From positions 34,462-98,461 of the forward strand of contig NZ_CALPDF010000014.1 in NCBI RefSeq assembly GCF_943193175.1: DNA of 64,000 nt. The letters run 5' to 3'. A program made the translations under genes and the position numbers. Shown here one piece after another: positions 18,064-26,684 of this stretch; position 1 is the stretch's first letter; each line of letters opens with the position of its first letter. This DNA is from Neobacillus muris (GTDB lineage: Bacteria > Bacillota > Bacilli > Bacillales > Cytobacillaceae). The notes under the pieces are model-generated. The model made no database searches and had not been told where the DNA came from. It was given only the letters and a program-made list of their open reading frames with translations.

Positions 18064-19668
18064 GTGTTGATTTTGTCTAAAATCTTGAAAACAAAACGTA
18101 AAAAAAGACAGGATGATAATATTAGACAAAAACTGGATCCCAATCTGCCAAAGGATTTGCCAATCCTAAGAAGCAGCCAAGATAATATTGTCCGCTTAAA
18201 AGAAGAACTTGGAAAGAGTTCAGATGTTGTGATAAGAGAATTTAAGGGCAGCAATTATCAAGGTGCCCTCGTATTTATCGATGGTTTGGTCGATAACAAA
18301 GTGATAATGGACTTCCTTTTGGAACCTCTAATCGATACAAAGCCACTGCCAGAAAGAGTGGATATTTTTCAGTATCTCAAGGAACATGCGGTGGCAGCCG
18401 GGAGTATTAGTACCATAGAAAATTGGAATCAAATCTACGATAATTTATTCTCAGGAAATACGGTTATTTTTATTGACGGATACAATAAAGCAATCAGCGC
18501 GGAGACAAAAGGATGGGAAAAAAGATCCATATCCAATCCGACTACGCAGCTGTCAATCAGAGGTCCTCAGGATGCCTTTACTGAAACACTGAGAACCAAT
18601 ACAGCTTTAATAAGAAGACGGATAAAGAGCCCTAATTTATGGATAGAAACCATGAAAATAGGGAAAGTGTCCCAAACGGATACCGCCATTTTATATATAA
18701 AAGGGATTGCCAATGAAAAAATAGTCGAGGAAGTAAGGAAAAGATTAAATCGAATTAATATTGATGAGTTACTCGAATCAGGCTATATTGAGCAATTAAT
18801 TGAGGACCAAAGCTGGACGACCTTTCCCACAACCTATCATACAGAGCGGCCAGATGTTGTTGTATCTCAGTTAGTAGAAGGCAGGGTGGCCATAGTAGTA
18901 GACGGATCTCCTTTTGTAATAACGGCTCCGGCCATCTTTATCCAGTTTTTTCAGGCCCCTGATGATTATTATTCAAGATTCGATATCTCAACGGGGATCA
19001 GACTGCTGAGGATTATTGCCTTCCTGATTGCACTTATCGGCCCTTCTACATATATTGCTGCTACCACGTTTCACCAAGAAATGATTCCAACCACATTGGT
19101 CATTGCAATTGCAGCACAAAGGGAGAATGTTCCATTTCCGGCATTCGTGGAGGCTTTAATCATGGAAGTAACCTTTGAGATCCTCAGGGAGGCTGGCCTG
19201 CGCCTGCCGCGTACGGTGGGACAGGCAGTTTCCATTGTAGGCGCACTCGTTATCGGCCAAGCGGCAGTACAAGCAGGAATCGTATCGCCAATTATGGTTA
19301 TTGTGGTTTCCATAACCGCAATAGCCAACTTTTCCACACCGGTTTTCGCAATGGCGATTGCCGCTAGGCTCCTGAGGTTTGTGTTAATGGGGCTTGCCAC
19401 AATTTTAGGCTTTTATGGAATGATGTTAGGCCTCATGTTTATGTCGATCCATTTATGCTCCATCCGCTCCTTTGGGGTTCCTTATATGATGCCATTAGCA
19501 CCATTTAATATTCGAAATCAACAGGATGTATTTGTCCGGTTCCCCATATGGCAGTTTACCAATCGGCCGCCTTTTATCAGTAAAGGAAATATCGCCAGAA
19601 TCGGACAAAACCAGAAACCAGGCCCGCCTGATCCCCATGATGATCGTTCAAAGGGTGAAAAATCATGA
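18064..19668 (+). CDS. Spore germination protein, GerA family A subunit
   Basis: Receptor subunit in the spore inner membrane that helps sense germinants. The 534 residues have a hydrophilic N-terminal half (GALVFIDGLVDNKVI, then RGPQDAFTETLRTNTALIRRRI, a hallmark of the family) and a C-terminal half with about five membrane segments (PTTLVIAIAAQRENVPFPAF, LVIGQAAVQAGIVSP). An in-frame TTG exists at 18046, but GAGGCGG at 18052-18058 fits the GTG at 18064 (or TTG 18067), so I start there. It overlaps the C-subunit gene by four bases (ATGA). The germinant cannot be predicted. Confidence 0.93.
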   Translation: MLILSKILKTKRKKRQDDNIRQKLDPNLPKDLPILRSSQDNIVRLKEELGKSSDVVIREFKGSNYQGALVFIDGLVDNKVIMDFLLEPLIDTKPLPERVDIFQYLKEHAVAAGSISTIENWNQIYDNLFSGNTVIFIDGYNKAISAETKGWEKRSISNPTTQLSIRGPQDAFTETLRTNTALIRRRIKSPNLWIETMKIGKVSQTDTAILYIKGIANEKIVEEVRKRLNRINIDELLESGYIEQLIEDQSWTTFPTTYHTERPDVVVSQLVEGRVAIVVDGSPFVITAPAIFIQFFQAPDDYYSRFDISTGIRLLRIIAFLIALIGPSTYIAATTFHQEMIPTTLVIAIAAQRENVPFPAFVEALIMEVTFEILREAGLRLPRTVGQAVSIVGALVIGQAAVQAGIVSPIMVIVVSITAIANFSTPVFAMAIAARLLRFVLMGLATILGFYGMMLGLMFMSIHLCSIRSFGVPYMMPLAPFNIRNQQDVFVRFPIWQFTNRPPFISKGNIARIGQNQKPGPPDPHDDRSKGEKS

Positions 19669-20873
19669 GAAAAGGGTTAATTTTTGTATCTTCCATTGTC
19701 ATCATGATCCCATTTTTAACAGCCTGTTGGAACCAGAAAGAGCTGACGGATCTTGCCTTTGTGATGGCTATGGGTGTTGACAAGGGAAAGGAGAAAAAGT
19801 TTGAAGTTTCCTTTCAAATTGTGAATCCCGGCAATGTTGCACCAGGGCAAATAGGAGGGGGACAAGGGCTTCCGATTGCCGTATATAAAAGTACGGGAGA
19901 CACGTTAACAGAAGCCGCAAGAGCTGCGACAAAGAAGGTTTCAAGACGTCTTTATTATGCGCATACCAACTTGGTGATTATCAGTGATGATGTAGCTAAG
20001 AAGGATTTGCTGCTCTTATTGGATGCGATGGACCGGGACCCAGAATTTCGGACAACTACCGAATTAATTATCGCTAAGGGGAAAACAAGGGCAGAAGATC
20101 TTGTTTCAGCCCTAACCATCCTTGACAAACTTCCGGTTAACAAAATTACGAAGGAAATACAATCTACTGAAAAAATGCTGGGTGAAAATATGAGTATTAA
20201 TATAGATGATTTTATTACGAATTTAATCAGCAAAGGGAGAGAACCAATTTTAAACGGGTATAAAGTGGTAGGCAAAATAGATAAAGTAAACCAAGCTGTC
20301 AATCTAAAAAAAACAACCACAGACGCTTATCTGGCAGCAGACGGTTTAGCCGTGTTTAAAGATGGGAAGCTTCGTGGATGGATAAACAACAATAATGCCC
20401 GCGGAGTGCTTTGGATCTTAAATAAGGTGGAAGGAACGGGGATTAATCTAACATGGAAGGATATGAAAAATGCTATTTCCATTGCTCTTATTCGATCGAA
20501 AACAAAGGTTTCGGCCCAATTTAAAGGCGGCAAACCAATGATAAATGTAAAGATAGAAAACGAGGGATGGGTCAGTGAGGTAAATACAGCGATTGATTTA
20601 ACCAATCCAAAAGAAATTGAAAAAATTGAATCCATTTTGATGGAAGAAACGAAGAAACAGATCCTTACTTCGGTCAAAAAAGCGCAGAAATTAAAGGTGG
20701 ATATCTTTGGGTTTGGAGAAAAAATCCACCTTGAAAATCCTAAACGCTGGAAAATGCTTCAGAAAAACTGGGATGAGGAATTTTCCAAACTTCAAGTGAA
20801 TGTGGAGGTGGAATCGTACATTCGCAGAGAAGGAATCCGGACAAAACCGTTTTGGAGCGAATTTAGTAAATGA
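19665..20873 (+). CDS. Spore germination lipoprotein, Ger(x)C family
   Basis: Lipid-anchored C subunit of a germinant receptor. The 402 residues start with a signal peptide and the lipobox LTAC (Cys21 or close), followed by WNQKELTDLAFVMAMGVDKG, the standard GerC opening. Further family pieces are GDTLTEAARAATKKVSRRLYYAHTN and DRDPEFRTTTELIIAKG. AAAGGGTGAAAATC precedes the ATG. It overlaps the A gene by four bases and abuts the B gene, giving the order A-C-B. Confidence 0.92.
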   Translation: MRKGLIFVSSIVIMIPFLTACWNQKELTDLAFVMAMGVDKGKEKKFEVSFQIVNPGNVAPGQIGGGQGLPIAVYKSTGDTLTEAARAATKKVSRRLYYAHTNLVIISDDVAKKDLLLLLDAMDRDPEFRTTTELIIAKGKTRAEDLVSALTILDKLPVNKITKEIQSTEKMLGENMSINIDDFITNLISKGREPILNGYKVVGKIDKVNQAVNLKKTTTDAYLAADGLAVFKDGKLRGWINNNNARGVLWILNKVEGTGINLTWKDMKNAISIALIRSKTKVSAQFKGGKPMINVKIENEGWVSEVNTAIDLTNPKEIEKIESILMEETKKQILTSVKKAQKLKVDIFGFGEKIHLENPKRWKMLQKNWDEEFSKLQVNVEVESYIRREGIRTKPFWSEFSK

Positions 20874-20893
20874 CCCTAGGAAGTGGGGACCAA

Positions 20894-22021
20894 ATGGAAC
20901 AGACAAAAATTAATGCTACACAACTATTTGTTTTAGTTGTCTTATTTGAAATGGGCAGTGCCATTCTAGTCGGACTTGGAACAAACGCCAAACAAGACGC
21001 CTGGCTAGCTATTTTATTGGGTTTAGTCGGCGGACTTTTGGTGTTTCTTGTTTATTATAGGTTATATCTTTATTATCAGGATCTTCCTTTTACCAGTTAT
21101 GTGCAAAAAATTGTCGGGAAGTGGATGGGACGTCTCATTGGCTTAATGTATGTGGTTTACTTTATGTATTGTGCTGCCCGGGTTTTACGAGACTTTGGCG
21201 AACTCCTGTTATCTACCATATATACCAACACTCCCTTGATAGTGATCAATTGCTTGATGATGCTGACGATCATTTATGCGACTTATAAAGGGCTAGAGGT
21301 TTTTGCAAGAGTGGGGGAGCTATATTTTCTTGTCGTCTATTTAATAGCTGTAGCGGGATTCATTTTGATTTTGGCATCAGGATTAATTCATATAAGTAAT
21401 TTAAAACCAATATTAGAAAATGGTATTATGCCAGTGGTAAAAACAGCTTTAGGGGAAACCCTGAATTTTCCATTCGGTGAAATGGTTGTCTTTACCATGA
21501 TTCTTCCACACTTGAATGAGTCAAAAAAGGTTAAACTGGTTTGCTTGAGCGGCATAGCCCTAAGCGGGATTAATATTGTCATTACAACCATCGTTAATAT
21601 TACAGCCTTAGGGACCGACCTTTTTGAGAGAGCCAATTTTCCGTTATTATCAACAATTAGTAAAATTCAATTAGCCAATTTTATTGAACGGCTTGATGTC
21701 TTATTTATGCTCTATTTAGTTGTAGGCGGCTTTTTTAAAATTACCATTTTTTTTTATGCGGCCGTGACAGGTGCTGGTGATATTTTTAAAATGAAATCAC
21801 AGCGGAAACTTGGCTTTCCTATTGGGGTAATCGTGCTATTTGCCTCTGTTACCATTGCATCCAATTATGCAGAGCATATTAAAGAGGGATTGGATATAGT
21901 GCCGCTTTACCTTCATTGGCCATTTCAAATCATTATTCCGTCCTTGCTGCTTGTGATTGCATTTTTCCGGAACAGGAAAAAGAACCCCCGCTCCTCAAAA
22001 GAAATGAATAAAGACGTATAA
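20894..22021 (+). CDS. Spore germination permease, GerB family
   Basis: The transporter-like B subunit of the germinant receptor (Spore_permease family, related to amino acid transporters). The 375 residues carry about ten membrane segments, open with MEQTKINATQLFVLVVLFEMG and include TPLIVINCLMML and FPFGEMVVFTMILPHL. An ATG at 20870 overlaps the gerC stop, but the ATG at 20894 with AGTGGGG upstream begins the conserved family start, so it is preferred. Last gene of the operon; a terminator follows immediately. Confidence 0.92.
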   Translation: MEQTKINATQLFVLVVLFEMGSAILVGLGTNAKQDAWLAILLGLVGGLLVFLVYYRLYLYYQDLPFTSYVQKIVGKWMGRLIGLMYVVYFMYCAARVLRDFGELLLSTIYTNTPLIVINCLMMLTIIYATYKGLEVFARVGELYFLVVYLIAVAGFILILASGLIHISNLKPILENGIMPVVKTALGETLNFPFGEMVVFTMILPHLNESKKVKLVCLSGIALSGINIVITTIVNITALGTDLFERANFPLLSTISKIQLANFIERLDVLFMLYLVVGGFFKITIFFYAAVTGAGDIFKMKSQRKLGFPIGVIVLFASVTIASNYAEHIKEGLDIVPLYLHWPFQIIIPSLLLVIAFFRNRKKNPRSSKEMNKDV

Positions 22022-22058
22022 AAAACTGCCTTTCCTAAGATAGAAGGGCAGTTTTTAT
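22021..22058 (+). terminator. Terminator of the ger operon
   Basis: AAAAACTGCCTTT pairs with the complement AGAAGGGCAGTTTTT with an eight-base loop and a T run. It also lies just past the end of the converging acetyltransferase gene and may serve both. Confidence 0.85.
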
Positions 22059-22061
22059 CGG

Positions 22062-22565
22062 TCAATCGATTCTTTTCCCCATGATAATCAGGTCACGTTC
22101 AACACCATCTAATTCAGCCACTCTCGGCAGATGCGCCCATTTTTCAAAGCCAAATTTGGTAAACAGCCGAATACTCGGTTCGTTATGGGCAAAAATAAAT
22201 CCAAGAATGGTTTTAATGTTTAGTTTGGCGCATGCAATTTCGGCTTTTTCCATAAGGAACCTGCCAAGTTTTTTTCCTCTAAACTGCTCATGGATATAAA
22301 TGCTGATTTCTGCTGTATGTTGATAGGCTGGCCTTCCATAAAATGATTGGAAGCTTAACCAAGCACAAATCTGTCCTTCATCCTCCACAACCCATAATGG
22401 GCGGACATCAGGGGAGTGGTCATTAAACCAAGGGATACGGGTTTCCACAGTAACTGGTTCCACATCAGCCGTTACCATTCTGCTTGGTATGGTGGAATTA
22501 TAAATCTCAACAATGGCAGGCAAATCATCTAAATTTGCGTCTCTGATTATTAGTTGGTCGAACAT
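22062..22565 (-). CDS. GNAT acetyltransferase, phosphinothricin acetyltransferase-like
   Basis: Acetyl-CoA-dependent N-acetyltransferase. The 167 residues contain IRDANLDDLPAIVEIYNSTI and TAEISIYIHEQFRGKKLGRF, where the RGKKLG loop binds the CoA pyrophosphate, then GFIFAHNEPSIRLFTKFGF. This layout is that of the PAT/Bar and YncA group, which acetylates phosphinothricin, methionine sulfoximine or similar compounds; the true substrate here is unknown. The start is MFDQL at 22565, eight bases after GAGGAG on the minus strand, rather than the ATG 15 bases upstream. Confidence 0.85.
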   Translation of the reverse strand: MFDQLIIRDANLDDLPAIVEIYNSTIPSRMVTADVEPVTVETRIPWFNDHSPDVRPLWVVEDEGQICAWLSFQSFYGRPAYQHTAEISIYIHEQFRGKKLGRFLMEKAEIACAKLNIKTILGFIFAHNEPSIRLFTKFGFEKWAHLPRVAELDGVERDLIIMGKRID

Positions 22566-22677
22566 ATTATGGCTCCTCAAAATTAGTTAGGTAGAAACTT
22601 GTAATTATCATAAACTTTGAATCATCTAAAATCAATAACAGATATCCGTCAATGGCTGCAAACTTCTTCAAAAATGG

Positions 22678-22720
22678 AGAAAACCTTTTCCCGGTTGATT
22701 AAACCGAGAAAAGGTTTTCT
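22678..22720 (-). terminator. Terminator downstream of the small ypzG-like gene
   Basis: AGAAAACCTTTT at 22678-22689 pairs perfectly with 22709-22720, with a further inner CGGTT/AACCG pair. It lies 47 bases past the stop of the minus-strand gene at 22767. Confidence 0.75.
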
Positions 22721-22766
22721 GTTTGGAATAGTATGATACTCCTTTTACCGTTTCATGCCAATTGTT

Positions 22767-22919
22767 TTACCAATGGTGTGCTTTGGCATTGCTCCTTAAG
22801 ATGTACGTGTTTTGTGTTACCCTTGTTTCTCCATTTACCTGTGACTTTTGGCGCTTAGGCCTTGTCCATGTATGGTGGAAAAGCTCAGAACGTGAATCTA
22901 ATCGCTCTCGGTAGGTCAT
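22767..22919 (-). CDS. Small basic protein, probable YpzG family
   Basis: Fifty residues starting MTYRERLDSRSELFHHTWTR and ending with an asparagine- and histidine-rich tail. The pattern, with HHTWTRPKRQKSQVNGET in the middle, resembles the short YpzG-type proteins of Bacillus as I remember them; no function is established. The frame runs back to 22961, but GAGGTGA lies seven bases before the ATG at 22919. A strong hairpin follows the stop, so promoter-to-terminator spacing fits a genuine monocistronic gene. Confidence 0.6.
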   Translation of the reverse strand: MTYRERLDSRSELFHHTWTRPKRQKSQVNGETRVTQNTYILRSNAKAHHW

Positions 22920-23107
22920 CCAAATCACCTCATCAAAGGATTTTGAAACGATGATATTCACAAAAAGAATATCTGTATTATCTTTTGCAAAACCATTAAA
23001 ATTAAACGGTAAGATTAAGAATTTTTACCTGGGATCCTTTTGGAAAAAACTATGATAAAATGATTGGGTTATTACAGACAAAAAATATTTTTCTTTCAAA
23101 ATACTAC

Positions 23108-23136
23108 TTGTATTTTCAGAAATTTCGAAATAAAAT
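23108..23136 (+). promoter_or_regulatory. Promoter of the first acyl-CoA catabolic operon
   Basis: TTGTAT at 23108-23113 and TAAAAT at 23131-23136 with 17-base spacing. The palindromic operator begins eight bases after the -10 box, so a bound repressor would cover the start point. Confidence 0.55.
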
Positions 23137-23143
23137 ATAAGTA

Positions 23144-23165
23144 ACATACCAACCGGTAGGTATGT
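23144..23165. promoter_or_regulatory. Palindromic operator 1 (TetR type)
   Basis: Twenty-two-base inverted repeat with outer arms ACATACC / GGTATGT and centre ACCGGT; only the two bases flanking the centre break the symmetry. Operator 2 at 29122-29141 shares the pattern CATACYNACYRGTNRGTATG. The TetR protein encoded at 32606 is the obvious candidate binder. Confidence 0.75.
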
Positions 23166-23237
23166 TTTTTACGATCAAGCATAAAATGAAATAGCTGCAA
23201 AAAACTAGATTACAAGAGTAAGAATGGAGGGAAAACG

Positions 23238-24416
23238 ATGCATTTACGATTAACGGATGAGCAAAAAATGGTTCAGCAAACAATCAGAAGGTTTGTTGAA
23301 AAAGAGCTGATGCCTCTTGAAAATGAAGTGCTTAGAAATGAGAGGGAGGGAAAACCAAGCCTGCCGACGGGGAAATTGAAAGAACTGCAGCTAAAGGCGA
23401 AGGAAGCAGGATTTTGGGGGATAAATACCCCTGAGGAATATGGTGGAGCGAACCTCGGCCAAATGATGATGGCCATCGTTTACATGGAGGTATCCAAGAC
23501 ATTCGTTCCATTCTCATTTGGCGGTTCTGCAGATAATATCCTCTATTATGGCAATGAGGAACAAAAGGAAAAATATCTGATTCCAACTATTAACGGCGAA
23601 AAGAAATCGTGCTTTGCCATGACTGAACCTGGAGCGGGGTCTGATACACAAAATATTAAGATGACAGCAGTAAAAGACGGGGATCATTGGGTATTAAATG
23701 GTGAAAAGACCTTTATTACCGGAGGAAATGAAGCAGACTTTGTAATGGCGATGGCCATTACAGATAAAGAACTTCATCAGAAATCAAAAGGCCGGGAAGG
23801 CGTCACTTGCTTCATTGTTGACCGTGACATGGGCTGGAAATCAGAGTATATACATACCATGGGAGAATGGGGTCCAGCCGGGTTAGTATTTGATAATGTC
23901 AGGGTTCCTGAGGAAAATATCCTTGGCGAATTGCACAAAGGCTATAATCTTGGGCTGGAATGGATTGGATTTGCCCGCTGGGTGGTAGGAGCCAGGGCAG
24001 TTGGGACAGCGGAAAGATTGCTGCAAATGGCAATTGATTATGCAAAAGAACGGGTAACCTTTGGCAAACCGATAGCTGAGCGTCAGGCAATTCAATGGAT
24101 GATTGCTGACTGTGCGGTGGACCTTGAAGCAGCTAGGTGGCTGGCGTTAAATGCTGCATGGACCCTGGATCAAGGTGAAGATAACCGCCATCTTGCATCG
24201 ATGGCAAAACTTTACGGAGCCAATATGGGCAATCGGGTAGTCGATAAGGTACTGCAAATTCATGGCGGTATGGGATATACAAGAGAATTGCCAATCGAGC
24301 GCTGGTACCGTGAGGCAAGATTGTGGAGAATTTATGATGGTACCGACGAAATACAGCGCATGATTATTTCTCGAAATCTCATTAAAGGCCATGTGAAAAT
24401 AGGTCAATATATTTAA
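23238..24416 (+). CDS. Acyl-CoA dehydrogenase (first of four), Asp at the usual catalytic Glu position
   Basis: FAD enzyme that oxidises an acyl-CoA at the alpha-beta bond. The 392 residues show NTPEEYGGANLG, FAMTEPGAGSDTQNI (FAD/substrate loop), FITGGNEADF, RVTFGKPIAERQAIQWMIAD and QIHGGMGYTRELPIERWYRE. In the position of the MCAD-type catalytic Glu (YEGT), this protein reads IYDGTDEIQ, an Asp. This occurs in several subfamilies, including some acting on unusual or cyclic acyl-CoAs, so substrate prediction is open. GGAGGG precedes the ATG. It leads an operon of at least four genes and sits behind operator 1. Confidence 0.9.
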   Translation: MHLRLTDEQKMVQQTIRRFVEKELMPLENEVLRNEREGKPSLPTGKLKELQLKAKEAGFWGINTPEEYGGANLGQMMMAIVYMEVSKTFVPFSFGGSADNILYYGNEEQKEKYLIPTINGEKKSCFAMTEPGAGSDTQNIKMTAVKDGDHWVLNGEKTFITGGNEADFVMAMAITDKELHQKSKGREGVTCFIVDRDMGWKSEYIHTMGEWGPAGLVFDNVRVPEENILGELHKGYNLGLEWIGFARWVVGARAVGTAERLLQMAIDYAKERVTFGKPIAERQAIQWMIADCAVDLEAARWLALNAAWTLDQGEDNRHLASMAKLYGANMGNRVVDKVLQIHGGMGYTRELPIERWYREARLWRIYDGTDEIQRMIISRNLIKGHVKIGQYI

Positions 24417-24424
24417 GTAATTTT

Positions 24425-24438
24425 TGTAAGCGTTATCT
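24425..24438. promoter_or_regulatory. cre-like site (candidate CcpA binding)
   Basis: TGTAAGCGTTATCT fits the cre consensus TGWAANCGNTNWCA at all but the last base. It lies between the first dehydrogenase and the SDR gene, where it could act as a roadblock. One match in 64 kb of such a degenerate motif may be chance. Confidence 0.3.
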
Positions 24439-24468
24439 TTAGGATGATGATTATAGGAGGAATGAAAA

Positions 24469-25233
24469 ATGGCAGGAAGATTTGAAGGTAAAGTGGCATT
24501 TGTGACAGGGGGAAGCCGCGGAATTGGTAAAGGCATTGTTGAGCATTTTGCAGAAGAAGGGGCAAAAGTCGCATTTATCGATTTAAATGAGGAAGCGTTA
24601 GCTGAAACAACCAGCGAATTAAAAGAAAAAGGCTATGAAGTTTATTCAAAGGTGGCAAACGTGGCAGACGCCGAGCAGGTTGAAAATGTGGCGAAAGAGA
24701 TTTATGACACTTTTGGTTCCGTTGACATTTTGGTCAACAACGCAGGGGTGATTCGCGATAACCTGCTATTTAAAATGACAGATTCTGACTGGCAGACAGT
24801 TATGGATGTTCACTTAAAAGGTTCATTTAATGCTGCACGGGCCGTTCAAAAATACATGGTGGAAAAGAAATATGGCCGGATTATCAATATTTCCTCTACC
24901 TCCGCTCTAGGAAACCGCGGCCAAGCAAACTATGCAGCTGCGAAAGCTGGCTTGCAGGGATTTACAAAAACATTGGCAATCGAATTGGGGAGATATGGAA
25001 TTACTGCTAACTCCGTTGCACCTGGATTTATTGAAACCGATATGACCAAGGCAACCGCTGAGCGGATTGGCATTCCATTTGAAAAGCTGATTGAAGCCAG
25101 TGTTTCTGCGATTCCTGTCGGCAGAAGCGGCAAACCTGCAGATATTGCCAATGCTGTCGCTTTCTTTGCTGATGAGAAATCGTCCTTTGTGAACGGCCAA
25201 GTCATTTATGTTGCCGGCGGACCAAAATGCTAA
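24469..25233 (+). CDS. SDR oxidoreductase, FabG/3-hydroxyacyl-CoA dehydrogenase-like
   Basis: NAD(P)-dependent short-chain dehydrogenase of 254 residues. Visible are the dinucleotide motif TGGSRGIGKG, the NNAG motif in ILVNNAGVIRDN, the catalytic serine in INISSTSA, YAAAK with the Tyr and Lys, and PGFIETDMT. Asp in FIDLNEE after the second strand suggests NAD(H) preference. In this operon it most likely oxidises the 3-hydroxyacyl-CoA formed by the two MaoC-type proteins that follow, or works as a reductase in the reverse direction. It is 52 bases after the dehydrogenase and 17 before the next gene. Confidence 0.88.
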   Translation: MAGRFEGKVAFVTGGSRGIGKGIVEHFAEEGAKVAFIDLNEEALAETTSELKEKGYEVYSKVANVADAEQVENVAKEIYDTFGSVDILVNNAGVIRDNLLFKMTDSDWQTVMDVHLKGSFNAARAVQKYMVEKKYGRIINISSTSALGNRGQANYAAAKAGLQGFTKTLAIELGRYGITANSVAPGFIETDMTKATAERIGIPFEKLIEASVSAIPVGRSGKPADIANAVAFFADEKSSFVNGQVIYVAGGPKC

Positions 25234-25250
25234 TAAAGGGGTGAATAGAT

Positions 25251-25700
25251 TTGTTCAAGGATCAGATTGGCAAACAATCAAACAAGGTAAAGAACACGGT
25301 TGAAAGAGGAGCCGTCAAAAAATTTGCAGAAGCAATCGGGGATCTTCATCCGATTTTCGTTGATGAAGCAACTGGCAAAAATTCCCGCTATCAGGCTAAC
25401 ATTGCTCCGCCTACATTCCCGCGAGTGTTTGAATATGGGGTCATCGAAGGGATGAATCTGCCTAATAAAGGATTAATCCATGGAGAACAGACGTTTCATT
25501 ATGTCCGCCCCTTATTAGTTGGCGAAGACGTTTATTGTTTTTCAAAAGTAAAAGATTATTTTGAGAAAAAAGGGAACTTTGGGGAAATGGGATTTCTGGT
25601 ACTTGAAAACTACGGTGAAGATGCACAAGGGAACCTGATCTTCAGTTCAACCTCAACCATTGTCATTTCGGAAGCAGTGAGGAAGGTGTTGGTCCGATGA
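25251..25700 (+). CDS. MaoC-like dehydratase, N-terminal (HadA-type) subunit
   Basis: 149 residues of the hot-dog fold related to the N-terminal half of double hot-dog hydratases (FAS1 dehydratase region). Recognisable are VKKFAEAIGDLHPIF and the segment IAPPTFPRVF; HGEQTFHYVRPLLVGEDVY follows. It lacks the full hydratase motif, which is present in the next protein, so the pair probably forms a heterodimer comparable to HadA-HadB, hydrating a 2-enoyl-CoA. The start is TTG 25251 behind AAAGGGGTG. The stop overlaps the next gene by four bases (ATGA). Confidence 0.82.
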   Translation: MFKDQIGKQSNKVKNTVERGAVKKFAEAIGDLHPIFVDEATGKNSRYQANIAPPTFPRVFEYGVIEGMNLPNKGLIHGEQTFHYVRPLLVGEDVYCFSKVKDYFEKKGNFGEMGFLVLENYGEDAQGNLIFSSTSTIVISEAVRKVLVR

Positions 25701-26098
25701 TCACAATTTCACAATTGAATGTGGGTGATTCCCTAAAGGAGATTCAACTCAAACCGGTTTCAAGGATTGATCTAATCAAATATGCCGGAGCTTCAGGTGA
25801 TTTCAATCCAATCCATACGATTGATGACGAGGCGGCTAAAGCGGGGCTGCCAGGCATTATTGCCCACGGCATGTGGACAATGGGAAACTTGGCAAAATTG
25901 TTTACTGAATTTTACCAGGAAGGATTCCTCAAAGATTACTCCATCCGGTTTAAAAACATGGTGTTTTTAAATGATGTGATCACCTTACAGGCAGAACTAA
26001 AGGAAAAAGCGGAAAAGCAGCTGCGGTTTTCCGTGCTGGCCGTCAATCAAAACGGCAAGGAAGTAATAAAGGGTGAAGCGGTATATCAGCTTTACTAA
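25697..26098 (+). CDS. MaoC-like (R)-specific enoyl-CoA hydratase subunit
   Basis: 133 residues with a complete R-hydratase signature: YAGASGDFNPIHTIDDEAA, where Asp and His are the catalytic pair, followed by GIIAHGMWTMG. The chain has the single hot-dog length. It overlaps the previous, motif-poor MaoC gene by four bases, which supports a two-subunit enzyme. It would give (R)-3-hydroxyacyl-CoA, matching a FabG-type SDR for the next oxidation rather than the S-specific FadB type. A weak hairpin follows before the pseudogene. Confidence 0.87.
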   Translation: MITISQLNVGDSLKEIQLKPVSRIDLIKYAGASGDFNPIHTIDDEAAKAGLPGIIAHGMWTMGNLAKLFTEFYQEGFLKDYSIRFKNMVFLNDVITLQAELKEKAEKQLRFSVLAVNQNGKEVIKGEAVYQLY

Positions 26099-26206
26099 AA
26101 CAGCGAATAAGGTTGAACACTTTTGACCCGGCACTAAAGATTGGCAACTTTCTCTTAATGCTGGGTTCATTGCTATTTGTGGAAAATCCTATAAAGGAAT
26201 GATGAT

Positions 26207-26681
26207 ATGCCTGTACAAATGAAAGTAAACTATAAACCGCCTATATTCTCAACTGTGGAAGAAGAACGGCTGCATTTGAAACAAAAATTAGCCGCGGCCT
26301 TCCGTCTATTTTCAAAGTTTGGATTTGATGAAGGTGTGGCAGGGCATATAACGGCAAGGGATCCTGAAGGCGTGACCATTTTTGGGTTAATCCGTACGGC
26401 ATGCATTTTAGCCAGATAAAAGCATCGGATTTAATTCTTTGTAATCATATTGGTGAGGTCGTTGAAGGAGATTACCCGGTCAATCGGGCCAGGTTACCAG
26501 AAATCATCATACCTCTATGCTGCAGGACAAGTGGAAAGGCAAAGTGCTTGAACTTGAGTCCATATGCGGCTGCCTAGTCAAAAAAGGCAGACAATCAGCT
26601 GTTCCAACTCCTGTTATCGAAACTATCTATCATCTATTAAACTACCAGACTAATGGAAATTACTCGTGTGGAGAGGGATAA
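26207..26681 (+). pseudogene. Chimeric remnant: class II aldolase N-terminus joined to a PanE/ApbA-like C-terminus
   Basis: Two broken genes in one stretch. From 26207, residues such as [20 protein letters not shown] and ITARDPEG match the start of class II aldolase/adducin proteins. The frame is lost in a short T run near 26379-26383; in the shifted frame the homology continues ([17 protein letters not shown], then GEVVEGDYPVNRA) to about 26490. From 26502 a third frame reads NHHTSMLQDKWKGKVLELES and ends PTPVIETIYHLLN, typical of the C terminus of 2-dehydropantoate 2-reductases, stopping at 26681. An internal deletion apparently fused the two genes. No product is expected. Confidence 0.8.
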
Positions 26682-26684
26682 TCA

